64,000 bases of DNA. Origin: Lachnospiraceae bacterium. Its GTDB lineage: Bacteria > Bacillota > Clostridia > Lachnospirales > Lachnospiraceae. The notes under the pieces were generated by a model, which was given only the letters and a program-made list of their open reading frames with translations, searched no databases and was not told where the DNA came from. A program made the position numbers and the translations under genes. The DNA is taken from assembly GCA_017405805.1 (NCBI GenBank), contig JAFQZU010000014.1, positions 1 to 64,000 on the forward strand, read 5' to 3'. Of this stretch, positions 25,879-35,159 are shown piece after piece. Positions within the stretch are counted from its first letter, which is position 1; the number at the start of each line of letters is the position of its first letter.

Positions 25879-28665
25879 TCACTTTTTCTTCCCGAAATTC
25901 TTTAAGATCTTGAAGCTGCGCTCCGCGGCGTAGGCCGCGATCACCGGGAGCTTGTCCTCGCAGGCGACCATGCGGGAGGCCTCGGGGATATCCCGGCTCA
26001 GGTGGATGGCGTCAAATTCGCAGCGGGTCGTGCACAGACCGCACCCGATGCAGCGGTTCAGGTCGACGAACGTAGCGCCGCACCCAAGGCACCTGGACGC
26101 TTCCTTTTTGATCTGCTCCTCCGTAAAGGGCAGGCGCAGATCCTCGAAGGTTCCCGCGGGATCCCCGTTCTTTCTGCCGGGGACCTGTCTTTTTGCGTTG
26201 TCAAAGGACTCGAGGACGACGTCGTCCTTGTTGAGCTCGATGAATTCCCGCTTGTCGCGCGCGATGGTCTGGGACTGGCCGGGATGCACGTAGCGGTGCA
26301 TGCTCTCGCAGGCTTTTTTGCCCTCCGCGATGGCGTCGATGGCGAACTTCGCGCCGTGCGCCACGTCGCCGCCGACAAAAATCCCGGGCTCCGCCGTCTC
26401 CAGCGTGCTCTTTTTGTGTTTGATCGTGCCGTTTTTGTTGAGCAGGACGTCCGTCCCCTTAAAGAGCTTTCCGTATACCGCGGACTGGCCGATCGCCTCC
26501 AGAACATGGGAGCATTCGATCGTGACGGTCTCCCCCTCGTCGTAGAGCGGTGCGAACTTATGGCTGCTGTCGTAGACGGACAGGCACTTCCGGAAAACGA
26601 CGCCGGTCACCTTGCCGCCCTTTGTCAGGATCTCCTTAGGTCCCCAGCCATTCATGACCGTGATGCCCTCCGCTTTCGCTTCCTTCACTTCGGAGCGGTC
26701 CGCGGGCATCTCTTTTTTGCTCTCGAGACAGAGCATGGTGACCTTGCCGCCCGTCACGCGTCTGGCGCTCCTTGCCACGTCGACGGCTACGTTGCCGCCG
26801 CCGATGACGACCACATCGCCCTCCAGGCGGACGCTGTGATCCTGGTTGACTCTGGACAGGAAGGAAATGCCGGACTCCACGCCCGCAGCGTCCTCCCCGG
26901 GCACGCCGGCTTTTCTGCCGCCCTGCAGGCCAATGGCGATATAGAAGGCCTTGTAGCCCTCCTCCTTCAGCTGCTTGATGGTGATATCCTCGCCGACGTT
27001 GACGCCGCAGCGGAACTCTATGCCCATCTGGCGCAGCACGTCGATCTCAGCCTCGATCACATCCTTTTCCAGCCGGAAAGAGGGGATGCCGTTGAGGAGC
27101 ATGCCGCCGGGCCTCTGCTCCTTCTCGAAGATCGTCACGTCATATCCGCGGATCCGCAGGTAGTAGGCAGCAGACAGGCCGGCGGGGCCGGCGCCGATGA
27201 CAGCCATCTTGTAGTCAGGCCCCCACATGCCGCCGTCATCCTTTTCGCAGATCGGGATAAAGCGCTTATCCGCATGCAGCTCCTGCGCGGCGATGAATTT
27301 CTTGATCTCGTCGATGGCGACGGGGTCGTCCACCGTTCCCCTGGTGCACTCGTCCTCGCAGCGTCTGTTGCAGATGGCGCCGCAGACGGCCGGGAAAGGG
27401 TTGTCCTGCTTGATCAGCTTGAGAGCGTCCATGAAACGTCCCTCGGCGGCCATCCGGATATAGCCCTGCACGGCAAGATGCGCGGGGCAGGCGGTCTTAC
27501 AGGGGGATGTGCCGGTGTCGTAGCAGTTGATCTTCGCGTCCTCGCGATAGTTGACATTCCAATGATCGGGGCCCCATGCCGTCTCGTCCGGCAGAAGGGT
27601 GAGCGGATACCGCACTTCCCCGTTCTTTGTGCACAGCTTCTGGCCCAGTTTGGCCGCGCCGACGGGACATACCTCCACGCACTTGCCGCAGGCGACGCAC
27701 TTTTCCTTCTCCACGTGAGCGCGATAGGCGCTGCGGGACATGTTGGGCGTGTTGTAGAGCTGGCTGGTGCGCAGGGCGTTGCAGACACCGGGCGCGCAGT
27801 TGCAGATGGCGACGATCTTGTCGCTCCCGTCGATATTGGTGATCTGGTGCACGAAGCCGTGGCGCTCCGCCCGCTCCAGGACCTCCAGGGCCTCCTTGTA
27901 AGTGATGTATCTTCCCATGCCGCGGTCGACGCAGTACTCTGCCATGTCGCCCACGCCCATGCAGAACTCCCCGTTGATCTCACCGGATCCCTCGCCGCGC
28001 ATGGTCTGCTGCTTGCGGCAGGTACACTGACCGATGGAATATTTGTCGTACTTGCTCAGCCAGTGGGAAATATGCTCCACGCTGGCAGAAACGTTCTCAT
28101 GCTCGATGGCCTTCTCCACCGGGATGACATGCATGCCCACGCCGGCGCCTCCGGGCGGGATCATGGGCGTGACGCCCTCCAGAGGCATCTGCGTCATGAG
28201 GTTGAAGAAGGTGGCAAGGTTGGGGTGTTTGGCCGTCAGCTCGTCGTTCATCATCATGAACTCCGCCGAGCCGGGTACGAAAATGGGCACATTGTACTGC
28301 TTGTGGCGGTCGGCGTTCTCCCGGTTCATCTCGATCATGCCCACCCAGACGAGATGATCCACCATCTTTCTGGTCTCTGACAGGGACATCCCGTTCATCA
28401 TGGCCAGATCCTCTATGTCATAAGGAACGCGCGGCTTCTTAAAGCTCAAAAGGAAGCGCGCCTCCTCCTTGGTAAGCACCTCGTCCAGCGCCCAGTACTC
28501 GGGATCGTCCACATCCAGCGAGCTCGTGTATTTGGCGAGATAGCGGTCTGTGATCATATTTCCCAGCTGCAGGATGAGTTTTTTCTTCTCCTTGTCCGGC
28601 GCGACGTAGTTGGGATCCTGTCTGAAGTCCCGATCGTTTACCATGCGGTTTTTCTGGTCTTTCAT
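25879..28665 (-). CDS. Multidomain Fe-S flavoprotein oxidoreductase (GltD-like)
   Basis: A 928-residue cytoplasmic redox protein. Residues 60-130 look like a winged helix; 200-300 hold a cysteine cluster (CTCRK, CNCAPGVC); 323-336 is a ferredoxin motif CVACGKCVEVCPVG; about 380-800 is a GltD/NfnB-like unit with Fe-S ligands (CKTACPAH, CGAICNRRCEDEC), an FAD site GAGPAGLSAAYYL and an NAD(P) site GGGNVAVDVARSARR; 859-888 is a second ferredoxin module. It should move electrons between NAD(P)H and ferredoxin or another acceptor. It precedes hypA, suggesting a link to hydrogen or nickel-enzyme metabolism. The natural partner is unknown. Confidence 0.8.
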   Translation of the reverse strand: MKDQKNRMVNDRDFRQDPNYVAPDKEKKKLILQLGNMITDRYLAKYTSSLDVDDPEYWALDEVLTKEEARFLLSFKKPRVPYDIEDLAMMNGMSLSETRKMVDHLVWVGMIEMNRENADRHKQYNVPIFVPGSAEFMMMNDELTAKHPNLATFFNLMTQMPLEGVTPMIPPGGAGVGMHVIPVEKAIEHENVSASVEHISHWLSKYDKYSIGQCTCRKQQTMRGEGSGEINGEFCMGVGDMAEYCVDRGMGRYITYKEALEVLERAERHGFVHQITNIDGSDKIVAICNCAPGVCNALRTSQLYNTPNMSRSAYRAHVEKEKCVACGKCVEVCPVGAAKLGQKLCTKNGEVRYPLTLLPDETAWGPDHWNVNYREDAKINCYDTGTSPCKTACPAHLAVQGYIRMAAEGRFMDALKLIKQDNPFPAVCGAICNRRCEDECTRGTVDDPVAIDEIKKFIAAQELHADKRFIPICEKDDGGMWGPDYKMAVIGAGPAGLSAAYYLRIRGYDVTIFEKEQRPGGMLLNGIPSFRLEKDVIEAEIDVLRQMGIEFRCGVNVGEDITIKQLKEEGYKAFYIAIGLQGGRKAGVPGEDAAGVESGISFLSRVNQDHSVRLEGDVVVIGGGNVAVDVARSARRVTGGKVTMLCLESKKEMPADRSEVKEAKAEGITVMNGWGPKEILTKGGKVTGVVFRKCLSVYDSSHKFAPLYDEGETVTIECSHVLEAIGQSAVYGKLFKGTDVLLNKNGTIKHKKSTLETAEPGIFVGGDVAHGAKFAIDAIAEGKKACESMHRYVHPGQSQTIARDKREFIELNKDDVVLESFDNAKRQVPGRKNGDPAGTFEDLRLPFTEEQIKKEASRCLGCGATFVDLNRCIGCGLCTTRCEFDAIHLSRDIPEASRMVACEDKLPVIAAYAAERSFKILKNFGKKK

Positions 28666-28731
28666 ATTGCTGCCCCCTTTTCCGGGAAATAGTCAAACGG
28701 TGGAAAAACAGGTGTCTGTAAAAACATTTTA

Positions 28732-29415
28732 TCACATTTGGCCGTGCCGGTCATTGCGCAAAAACCCATTCGGATCCGTCAGTTCATGCAGATAGATGGC
28801 GCACTCCTTTCGCATGGCCGCGTTGTCCGCTTCGCTCGCCCTGTCATACACGCCTACCGTTATAAAGCCGGCGCGGTTGGCCGTCCGCACGGCGTGGATC
28901 ACGTCCTCGAAGACGAAGATATCTCCCGGCGGCAGTCCCAGTTTACGCGCCGCCAGCAGATAGATCTGCGGATCCGTCTTTCCGGCGCCCGCTTCGTCGC
29001 TTGTAATGATCCCGTCAAAACAGTCCCATATCCCGATCCGCGAAAGCGCCGCCCGCACATATTCCTTTACGCTCGACGTGGCGAGAAGCATGGGAATCCC
29101 CCGATCCCGCAACTCCCTGACAAAGCCGGCCGCCCCCGGTTTGGGCGGCACCTCCAGCTCGTAATACGTCCGGATCACGCCCGTCACGCCATCGATGATC
29201 TCATCAAGAGACTCCGCAAGCCCATAGCTTTCCTTCATGTAAGCGGCGCCTTCCCTAAGACTCATTTTAAACAGATCCTTCGCCAGGTCTCCGTGAGGCG
29301 TCACGCCTTTCCTCAAAAGCCATCTCGCGGGCGCTTCCTCCCAGATGGGCATGGAATCCAGGAGCGTTCCGTCCACGTCAAAAATTGCCCCTTTCCGGGC
29401 GCCCCCCTCTGTCAC
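28732..29415 (-). CDS. HAD-superfamily phosphatase, beta-phosphoglucomutase-like
   Basis: A 227-residue HAD subfamily IA enzyme. Motif I FDVDGTLLDSM, motif II LLATSS, motif III Lys in GKTDPQIYLLAARKLG, and motif IV VFEDVIHAV are all present. The start is GTG at 29415, sharing GTGA with the thiE stop and preceded by GGAG at eight bases; no ATG fits. Coupling to thiE makes a role in thiamin phosphate metabolism possible (a TMP phosphatase), but this is inference. Confidence 0.85.
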   Translation of the reverse strand: MTEGGARKGAIFDVDGTLLDSMPIWEEAPARWLLRKGVTPHGDLAKDLFKMSLREGAAYMKESYGLAESLDEIIDGVTGVIRTYYELEVPPKPGAAGFVRELRDRGIPMLLATSSVKEYVRAALSRIGIWDCFDGIITSDEAGAGKTDPQIYLLAARKLGLPPGDIFVFEDVIHAVRTANRAGFITVGVYDRASEADNAAMRKECAIYLHELTDPNGFLRNDRHGQM

Positions 29416-30050
29416 GCCAACATCTCCTCCGTCCTAGCCCTGAGCGCCGCCGCCGCTTTTCGGACATCTTCCTTCGCAAAAACAGCGCTGATCACGGCGA
29501 TCCCGCTGATGCCGCTCCCGCGCAGCGCCATAACATTGTCCATGGAGATCCCGCCGATGCCCACCACCGGGATGTCCACGGCGCTGCAGATCTCCCGCAG
29601 CGTCTCATGGCTGATCACGCTGGTGTCATCCTTGGAGCCGGTCGGAAAGGCCGCCCCGACCCCCAGATAATCCGCACCTCTCTCCTGGGCGCGGAGCGCC
29701 TGCTCCACGGTGTGAGCTGTGACCCCGAGGATCTTATCCGGACCGATCATAGCCCGCACATCGCCTGCCTCCATGTCGTCCTGCCCGACGTGCACGCCGT
29801 CCGCGCCGGTCTTTAAGGCGATCTCCACGTCGTCATTTACGACAAAAGGCACCTTGTACTGTCTGCAGAGCGCCCCGATCTGTTCGGCCTCCTTCATGAT
29901 CTGCTCGCGGTCCAGATGCTTCTCGCGCAGCTGCACGAAGGTCGCGCCGCCCTCCAAGGCCTCTCTGACCTGGCTGAGGAGGGAGCGGCCGTTCAGCCAG
30001 GTCCTGTCCGTGACCGCGTACAGAATAAGATCTTCTTTTCTTACTTTCAT
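29412..30050 (-). CDS. thiE: Thiamine-phosphate synthase
   Basis: A 212-residue TIM-barrel enzyme that joins HMP-pyrophosphate and thiazole phosphate to form thiamin phosphate. Recognisable motifs are QLREKHLD, VNDDVEIALKTGADGVHVGQ, GVTAHT and VVGIGGI near the phosphate site. ATG at 30050 with GAGGA eight bases upstream is chosen; the open frame extends 18 codons further without a site. No TPP riboswitch is visible in the short leader. Other thi genes are not in the window. Confidence 0.92.
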   Translation of the reverse strand: MKVRKEDLILYAVTDRTWLNGRSLLSQVREALEGGATFVQLREKHLDREQIMKEAEQIGALCRQYKVPFVVNDDVEIALKTGADGVHVGQDDMEAGDVRAMIGPDKILGVTAHTVEQALRAQERGADYLGVGAAFPTGSKDDTSVISHETLREICSAVDIPVVGIGGISMDNVMALRGSGISGIAVISAVFAKEDVRKAAAALRARTEEMLA

Positions 30051-30132
30051 AGTCTGATTCCTCATTTCTGCTATATAATAATAGTGGAAAAAGTCATAAC
30101 TCATCCACAGGTATTATCCGAGGGAGAATAGT

Positions 30133-31149
30133 ATGCTCCACTGTATTATCAACCCCGCCAGTTCCTCCGGCCGCGGGCTGCGCCAATGGGAGGCCATTGA
30201 GCGGTGCCTGATCGCAAACGGCGCGGAGTACGAAGCGCATTTTTCCGATGCCGCCCATTCCATCGAGGATATCGCCGCTTCCCTCACGGATCCTTCCGGC
30301 AAAACGGAACCGCTCGAAGACCGCACACTGGTCATCCTGGGCGGCGACGGCAGCATGAACGGCGCCGTGAACGGGATCCGTGACTTTGCGCACACCAGGA
30401 TCGGTTTTATTCCCATCGGCTCCGGCAATGATCTCGCCCTGGACCTGGGCCTGCCGTCCGATCAGGAGGCGCTGATCCGGACCATACTCAAAGAGGAGGT
30501 CGTCCGGGAATGCGACATAGGCAGGGTGACTTTTCACAACCGCACAGAACTCCTGGATCCCTTCACGCACATGCCCGTCGAGGCGGCATCCGCGGCGGAG
30601 AGCGGCGCACCTTATACCAGGCTCTTCAACATCAGTGCGGGGATCGGTTTTGACGCGGCCTGCTGCCAGGGCGCGGAGGGCTCCCGCTTCAAAAAGCTGC
30701 TCAACCGCATCCGCATGGGACAGTTGGTCTATCTCTACAATGCCGTAAAGCTGATCCTGACCGCTCCCATGAAGCCCGCGGAGATCATTTTCACCAACAA
30801 AAAAACAAACCGGCGGACCCGGCTGATCAAAAGGATGCTGTTTGCCGTCTGCATGAACCACTGTTACGAGGGCGGCGGCTTCCGGTTCTGTCCGGACGCG
30901 TCCGCCAGCGACGGCATGCTGGACACTCTGATGGCGGGCGACCTCAACCGGCTCAACTTCTTCCGCATCTTCCCCACCGCCTACGACGGCGGACACCTGA
31001 AGTACCAAGGCGTGAACGTTGAGCGCTCGGACACCGTGGAGATCAGGACCGCGCTGCCGCTCTGGGTGCATACGGACGGGGAGGTCACCTGCAAGTCATC
31101 GCACATCACAGTGGACCTGCTGCCGGAGAAGCTGCGCATGATCCTCTAG
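30133..31149 (+). CDS. Diacylglycerol/lipid kinase family protein
   Basis: A 338-residue soluble kinase of the DagK/YegS family. The nucleotide motif GGDGSMN is near residue 75 and GSGNDLALDLGLP follows at about 96. The C-terminal beta domain has FRFCPDASASDGMLDTLMAG. These enzymes phosphorylate diacylglycerol or related lipids at the membrane surface, recycling lipid after lipoteichoic acid synthesis. GGGAG precedes the ATG. It is divergent from thiE and ends in a palindromic element that may serve as terminator. Confidence 0.88.
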   Translation: MLHCIINPASSSGRGLRQWEAIERCLIANGAEYEAHFSDAAHSIEDIAASLTDPSGKTEPLEDRTLVILGGDGSMNGAVNGIRDFAHTRIGFIPIGSGNDLALDLGLPSDQEALIRTILKEEVVRECDIGRVTFHNRTELLDPFTHMPVEAASAAESGAPYTRLFNISAGIGFDAACCQGAEGSRFKKLLNRIRMGQLVYLYNAVKLILTAPMKPAEIIFTNKKTNRRTRLIKRMLFAVCMNHCYEGGGFRFCPDASASDGMLDTLMAGDLNRLNFFRIFPTAYDGGHLKYQGVNVERSDTVEIRTALPLWVHTDGEVTCKSSHITVDLLPEKLRMIL

Positions 31150-31161
31150 AAACTGTTCAGG

Positions 31162-31248
31162 TCAGTCCCCGCCGTATATAAACACCTTGAGCACGCGAAC
31201 TAAAGTTCGCTAAAAGCTCTGCGGTTGTTTATATACGGCGGGGACTGA
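31162..31248 (+). repeat. GCCGTATA palindromic element, short variant
   Basis: An 87-bp element with perfect 23-bp terminal inverted repeats (31162-31184 and 31226-31248) containing CGCCGTATATAAACA. The inner part keeps the family layout CCTTG-GAGC...GCTC-TGCGG, where GAGC/GCTC replaces the GGGC/GCCC of the other copies, and a GCGAAC/GTTCGC hairpin replaces the central stem. It lies between convergent genes and probably terminates both. Confidence 0.8.
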
Positions 31249-31259
31249 TCATCCACTTT

Positions 31260-32837
31260 CTATTCAGCTTCAGGCCCAGACAGCTCCGGATGCCTCTGCT
31301 CCGCCACCTTATAGAAGTATTCTATGGCGGAAGGCCTCGTCATCTTTCCCGTAAAGAATTCCCTGGCGCACACCTGAAAGCCCGTATCGAGGTCGGTGTC
31401 ATAGGGCGTCGCCGGCCGGACATGCAGGTTTTTGGCGATCTCCACGTACAGGGGCATCGGGTTCTGGCCGCCCAGAAGGTCCTGGCGGAAGAGGTCTTCT
31501 TTATCCGGCTGCGCCAGCTCCTCCATCCCGCTCACGGAGTTGGTAAACTCCATCAGTTCCGCCGTCATCTTCTGCATAACGTCTTTATTACACGTCATCG
31601 TCCGCAGGATATCCGCCACCATCTCCGGGTTGTCCGTTCCCTTCGCCCCCACCAGATAGAGGCTCTCCCAGTGATAGGAGCTGGGCCCCATGCAGACGGC
31701 ATAATCGCCGTAGGCGTTGTCTTCGTCGTTGTCCTCTTCACCGGTCACGGTGTTCTGCATGGTGTAGTGGATATTCCAGGCCGGAATGAAAAATCCGAAC
31801 ACTTTCCCCTCCCCGGTCTGGTCCCGGTACCACTCTTCGCTCCGAAGGTCCGTCTGATTGTGCAGCGCATGGTTGGTAAAGTCGTTGGCCATGGTCATCC
31901 ATTCGTCGAGGCTGTCGCTGATATGGATCACATTGTCCGTCACCCACGGCGTATCGGAGGCGTCAGCACAGGCCTTGTACGCGTCCAGATATCCCGAGAG
32001 CATGTAATACCCCTGCGCCGTCATCATGGGCGCCGCCTCGGCAAAACGCTCCCAGTCCGAGATCCTCTCCTGCACTTCATCGGGTTCCTCCGTGCCCAGG
32101 ACCTGCTCCGCGATGGAACGCCTGTACACGAAAACGCCCGGGATCACCTGCCAGGTGGCCGCTCTCTGCGCGCCCCCGGAGTCTCTGGCAAGTTCTCTTG
32201 TAAAGGGGAACTGGTCCGCCAGCTCCTCCTCCGCGATCCCCAGATCCGCCGTCAGATCCAGCGCATAGCCGCTGTCCGTGAACAGCGGAAGATCCTGTTC
32301 ATCCAGCACGAACAGGTCGATCCTGTCCTCACTCTCCGTCTGGCCGCTTTCTGCTGTCTGTGCCTCCAGTTTTTCCCGCAGGACGTCCCTGTAGTCCCCG
32401 TCCTCGGCGCTGATCTGATGCCACACGATCTTGGTGCCGCCAGCCATGCCCATGTAGGAATTGAGCTTCTTGTAGCCGGGATAATAGACCTGCATCCGGT
32501 TGCGGAAAATATCGTTAAAACAGTATATATGCAGGACTTCTCCCTGCGGCGCGGCAGTATCCTGCCCCTGCCCTGCGGTATCCGCCTCCTGCGCGGTCCC
32601 CTGGTCCGCTTCCTGTGCAGTTCCCTGGTCAGCTCCCTGCGCGGTCCCCTGGTCGGCTCCCTGCGCAGTCCCCTGGTCCGCCTCCTGTTCCACGGCCGTT
32701 CCCGTCCCGTCAGCGCCTCCCTGCGCGCCCTGCTGGGACGCACCGCACCCGGTGTTCAAAACAGCCGCCGTCAGCAGGCAGATTCCCATAAGGACCGGCC
32801 AAACCCTTTTGCCACCATTCCATTTACCCATAGACAT
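31260..32837 (-). CDS. Extracellular solute-binding lipoprotein with repeat linker
   Basis: A 525-residue ABC-type solute-binding protein (family 1 style). Lipobox NTGC with C31; residues 53-84 are four perfect eight-residue repeats of ADQGTAQ(G/E); from about 100 the binding domain begins with VLHIYCFNDIF, like its relatives at 32858 and 37601. It should capture an oligosaccharide for an ABC importer; no permease is adjacent on this side, so it may use the permeases at 35676-37501. ATG at 32837 or two codons later. Confidence 0.8.
   Translation of the reverse strand: MSMGKWNGGKRVWPVLMGICLLTAAVLNTGCGASQQGAQGGADGTGTAVEQEADQGTAQGADQGTAQGADQGTAQEADQGTAQEADTAGQGQDTAAPQGEVLHIYCFNDIFRNRMQVYYPGYKKLNSYMGMAGGTKIVWHQISAEDGDYRDVLREKLEAQTAESGQTESEDRIDLFVLDEQDLPLFTDSGYALDLTADLGIAEEELADQFPFTRELARDSGGAQRAATWQVIPGVFVYRRSIAEQVLGTEEPDEVQERISDWERFAEAAPMMTAQGYYMLSGYLDAYKACADASDTPWVTDNVIHISDSLDEWMTMANDFTNHALHNQTDLRSEEWYRDQTGEGKVFGFFIPAWNIHYTMQNTVTGEEDNDEDNAYGDYAVCMGPSSYHWESLYLVGAKGTDNPEMVADILRTMTCNKDVMQKMTAELMEFTNSVSGMEELAQPDKEDLFRQDLLGGQNPMPLYVEIAKNLHVRPATPYDTDLDTGFQVCAREFFTGKMTRPSAIEYFYKVAEQRHPELSGPEAE
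32586..32681 (-). repeat. Coding tandem repeat, 4 x 24 bp
   Basis: Four 24-bp units encode ADQGTAQG/E in the linker after the lipid anchor of the solute-binding protein. The units differ by few bases and are a likely site of slippage, changing linker length. Confidence 0.85.
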
Positions 32838-32857
32838 CCACTCCGCCTCTTTTTTGC

Positions 32858-34507
32858 TTACCGCTGTGTCTGCGCGTCTTCCGGCTTCAGGATGGGATAT
32901 TCCTCCCAGGCCCTTGTGTAAAACCAGTCGAGCGCCTCTTCCCTGCTCATATTTCCGTAGATGTAATCACTCATCCTCCTCCTGAACAGGTAGCCAAGCT
33001 TGTTGTCGTAGACGCTGGTCGGTCCGACCGCCGCTTTTTCCGCCGACTCCAGATAGACCGCGAACTGGTTCTGGTCGTTGAACAGGACCGAATTCGTCTG
33101 CTCCCTGGCCATCTTCACCATGGCGGTCCTGGAGTTGGTGAAGATCTGGCCGTCCCGCGCAAGCTGCTCCAGCATGGCAGTATCGCCCGCCATGTATTCC
33201 AGGAGTTTTTTGGCGAGGGCAGGGTTGTCCGTGTCCGGGGAGACCATCATCCAGATCCCGCCCCGCGCGTAGACCTGAGGTCCCAGGCACATGGCATAAT
33301 CGCCGTAGGCCAGATTTGCCTGGGCAGCCAGCTTGGAGGCTTCCGAACTGGCCGAATTCTGCCCGCTCTGCAGCGCTTCTCCCCCGTCGGTCGAATCCGA
33401 GTTGACGATGGGCAGCCCTATTCCGGCGCCCGATCCGCCCGCGCCGTCCTCCGAAGTCAGCTGCCGGATCTCATAAGCCGAGAGAAAGAAGCCCAGCACG
33501 TTCCCGGTGACGCCCAGGTCCCGCATCCAGTTCTTTCCCTTGTAAAAGGTATCGTTGGTAAACCCGCCGGCATAGATAGCCCTCGTCTGGTCCGCCCAGC
33601 GAAGGGCGCTCTCGTCCGGCAGTACTTCCCCGTTCAGGACCCAGGGCCGCTCGGAGGCGCCCCGGAAGGCGTAATAGGAGTCGTCGATCCCCGAGACCAT
33701 CTTGTAGCCTTTGGCGTTGGCGGTCGCAGCGGAAGCCGCGAACTGGTCCCAGTCCTCGACCGCAGCCTGCACGGTGGCCGGATCGTCCGTCCCGAACACC
33801 TGCTGCGCGATGGATCGCCTGTACAAAAAGACGCCCGGCGAGGCGATCCAGGACACGCCCTTTAGTATTCCGTCCCCGTTCGTCGCGGCCTGCACCGTAA
33901 ACGGGAACTGATCGCTCAGGGTATTTTCGGAAAAACCGAGCCCCTTCACAAGATCCATTGAAAATTCCGTGTTGATGTATTTGGACAGGCTGTCGCCGTC
34001 CACCAGATAGATATCTACCTTGTCGTCCGTTTCGAAATAATTGTTGCGAAGGAGCTGTTTGTCCAGTTCCTCCTGGTATTCGTCCGGCCCGATCTCATGC
34101 CAGCGGATCGTGACCCCGTCCATCTTGCCCTCGTCCGCGGTCAGCTCCTCGTACTCGTCGTTGTAGGTCTGCAGTATCCCGCGCAGGGAGCTGTCCCAGG
34201 TAAAGATATTGAGCACCGCGCCTTCCTTGCGCGTATAAGAGGTGGAAGGGTCCTTTACGCTCTCCGCATCGTTCTGTTTTCCATCCTGCTGCGCCGCTTC
34301 TTCTCCTTCTGCCGCGGCCTCCCCGGTCTTCTCTTCCGCCGCATTGTCCGCAGCCTCTCCCTGCTCCGCGGCTTCCTCCTGATCCGGGTGGAACATCTCC
34401 TGTATCCTGGCACACCCTGTCAGATCAAGACATAAAACAACTGCCGTCAGGGCGGCAATCATCCTTGCGGCCTTTTTCCTGTTTTTATAATCTGCACTTC
34501 TTAGCAT
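32858..34507 (-). CDS. Extracellular solute-binding lipoprotein, paralogue
   Basis: A 549-residue solute-binding lipoprotein with lipobox LTGC near residue 32 and an acidic Ala/Glu linker. The mature part begins VLNIFTWDSS and shares the ordered motifs VDIYLVDGD, SDQFPFTVQA, PGVFLYRRSIAQQVFGTDDP and YGDYAMCLGPQ with the neighbouring gene, so the two are tandem duplicates (20 bp apart). Start: ATG at 34507 (a GTG is one codon upstream); the ribosome binding site is weak. Ligand unknown, probably a beta-linked oligosaccharide given the GH94 locus nearby. Confidence 0.8.
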   Translation of the reverse strand: MLRSADYKNRKKAARMIAALTAVVLCLDLTGCARIQEMFHPDQEEAAEQGEAADNAAEEKTGEAAAEGEEAAQQDGKQNDAESVKDPSTSYTRKEGAVLNIFTWDSSLRGILQTYNDEYEELTADEGKMDGVTIRWHEIGPDEYQEELDKQLLRNNYFETDDKVDIYLVDGDSLSKYINTEFSMDLVKGLGFSENTLSDQFPFTVQAATNGDGILKGVSWIASPGVFLYRRSIAQQVFGTDDPATVQAAVEDWDQFAASAATANAKGYKMVSGIDDSYYAFRGASERPWVLNGEVLPDESALRWADQTRAIYAGGFTNDTFYKGKNWMRDLGVTGNVLGFFLSAYEIRQLTSEDGAGGSGAGIGLPIVNSDSTDGGEALQSGQNSASSEASKLAAQANLAYGDYAMCLGPQVYARGGIWMMVSPDTDNPALAKKLLEYMAGDTAMLEQLARDGQIFTNSRTAMVKMAREQTNSVLFNDQNQFAVYLESAEKAAVGPTSVYDNKLGYLFRRRMSDYIYGNMSREEALDWFYTRAWEEYPILKPEDAQTQR

Positions 34508-34603
34508 CACTTCAATCTGCTTTCTTCTTCATTCCGTCATTGATATGAACTGTGCTTATAATATTAACATAAATCCAGGTCAACATACCACCTGTGGGTT
34601 ATT

Positions 34604-34703
34604 GGAACCGTATATTAATGCCCCTTGGGCACGCTCGCCTATGCTCGCTCATTCGCGGCCCTAAAGCCGCTCAAAGGCCCTGCGGGGCATTCATATACGG
34701 CTC
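34604..34703 (+). repeat. GCCGTATA palindromic element, copy 3
   Basis: A 100-bp copy with ends GGAACCGTATAT and ATATACGGCTC. The central hairpin is GCGGC/GCCGC in place of CACGCC/GGCGTG in copy 1, a set of compensatory changes. Left end of the second composite, in the same orientation as copy 1. Confidence 0.85.
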
Positions 34704-34705
34704 AA

Positions 34706-35010
34706 TCGGCTGGAATGATTTGAGATTTGAGGTGGAATCGCTGATTCTGCCTACGCAATATGTTTTCTTCCTGCTGTTCGTCGGTAGAGAAAATGGAAAT
34801 GACTTGAGAATGATCCCTTGATTCCTGTCTTGGCACATGTCTAAAGCATATCTGGCGCTTCCACGAACCGACGAAGCAGTAAATATTCTGGAACTTCGTC
34901 AGTATGAAATGCTTTCCCATGCAAGGAGAGCCCGGCTGTAAAAACAGTATGACAGGATATCATACCGACAAGGATATAAGATTTGAGGACTTTCGTCGGC
35001 AGAAATCATG
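34706..35010 (+). repeat. Non-coding repeat unit X, copy 2
   Basis: About 305 bp closely matching 15833-16241 without the extra 95 bp. Shared strings include GATTCTGCCTACG, TTCGTCGGTAGAGAAAATG, GGCGCTTCCA and GATTTGAGGACTTTCGTCGG. Again flanked by GCCGTATA elements. Short frames are disrupted differently from copy 1. Confidence 0.8.
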
Positions 35011-35159
35011 AACCGTATATATTGTATCCCCGGATCTTCACTGTCTTCATAACAGGAGCCGTATAATAAGTAACCGCCGGGCCTTCTCTGTCTTCATAAC
35101 AGGAGCCGTATAATAAGTAACCGCCAGGCCTTTTCACGCCCATAGGATGGATGGAGTAC

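Noticed and set aside
30051..30132. TPP riboswitch upstream of thiE
   Set aside because: Only about 80 bp separate thiE from the divergent lipid kinase gene and no conserved THI-box strings occur.
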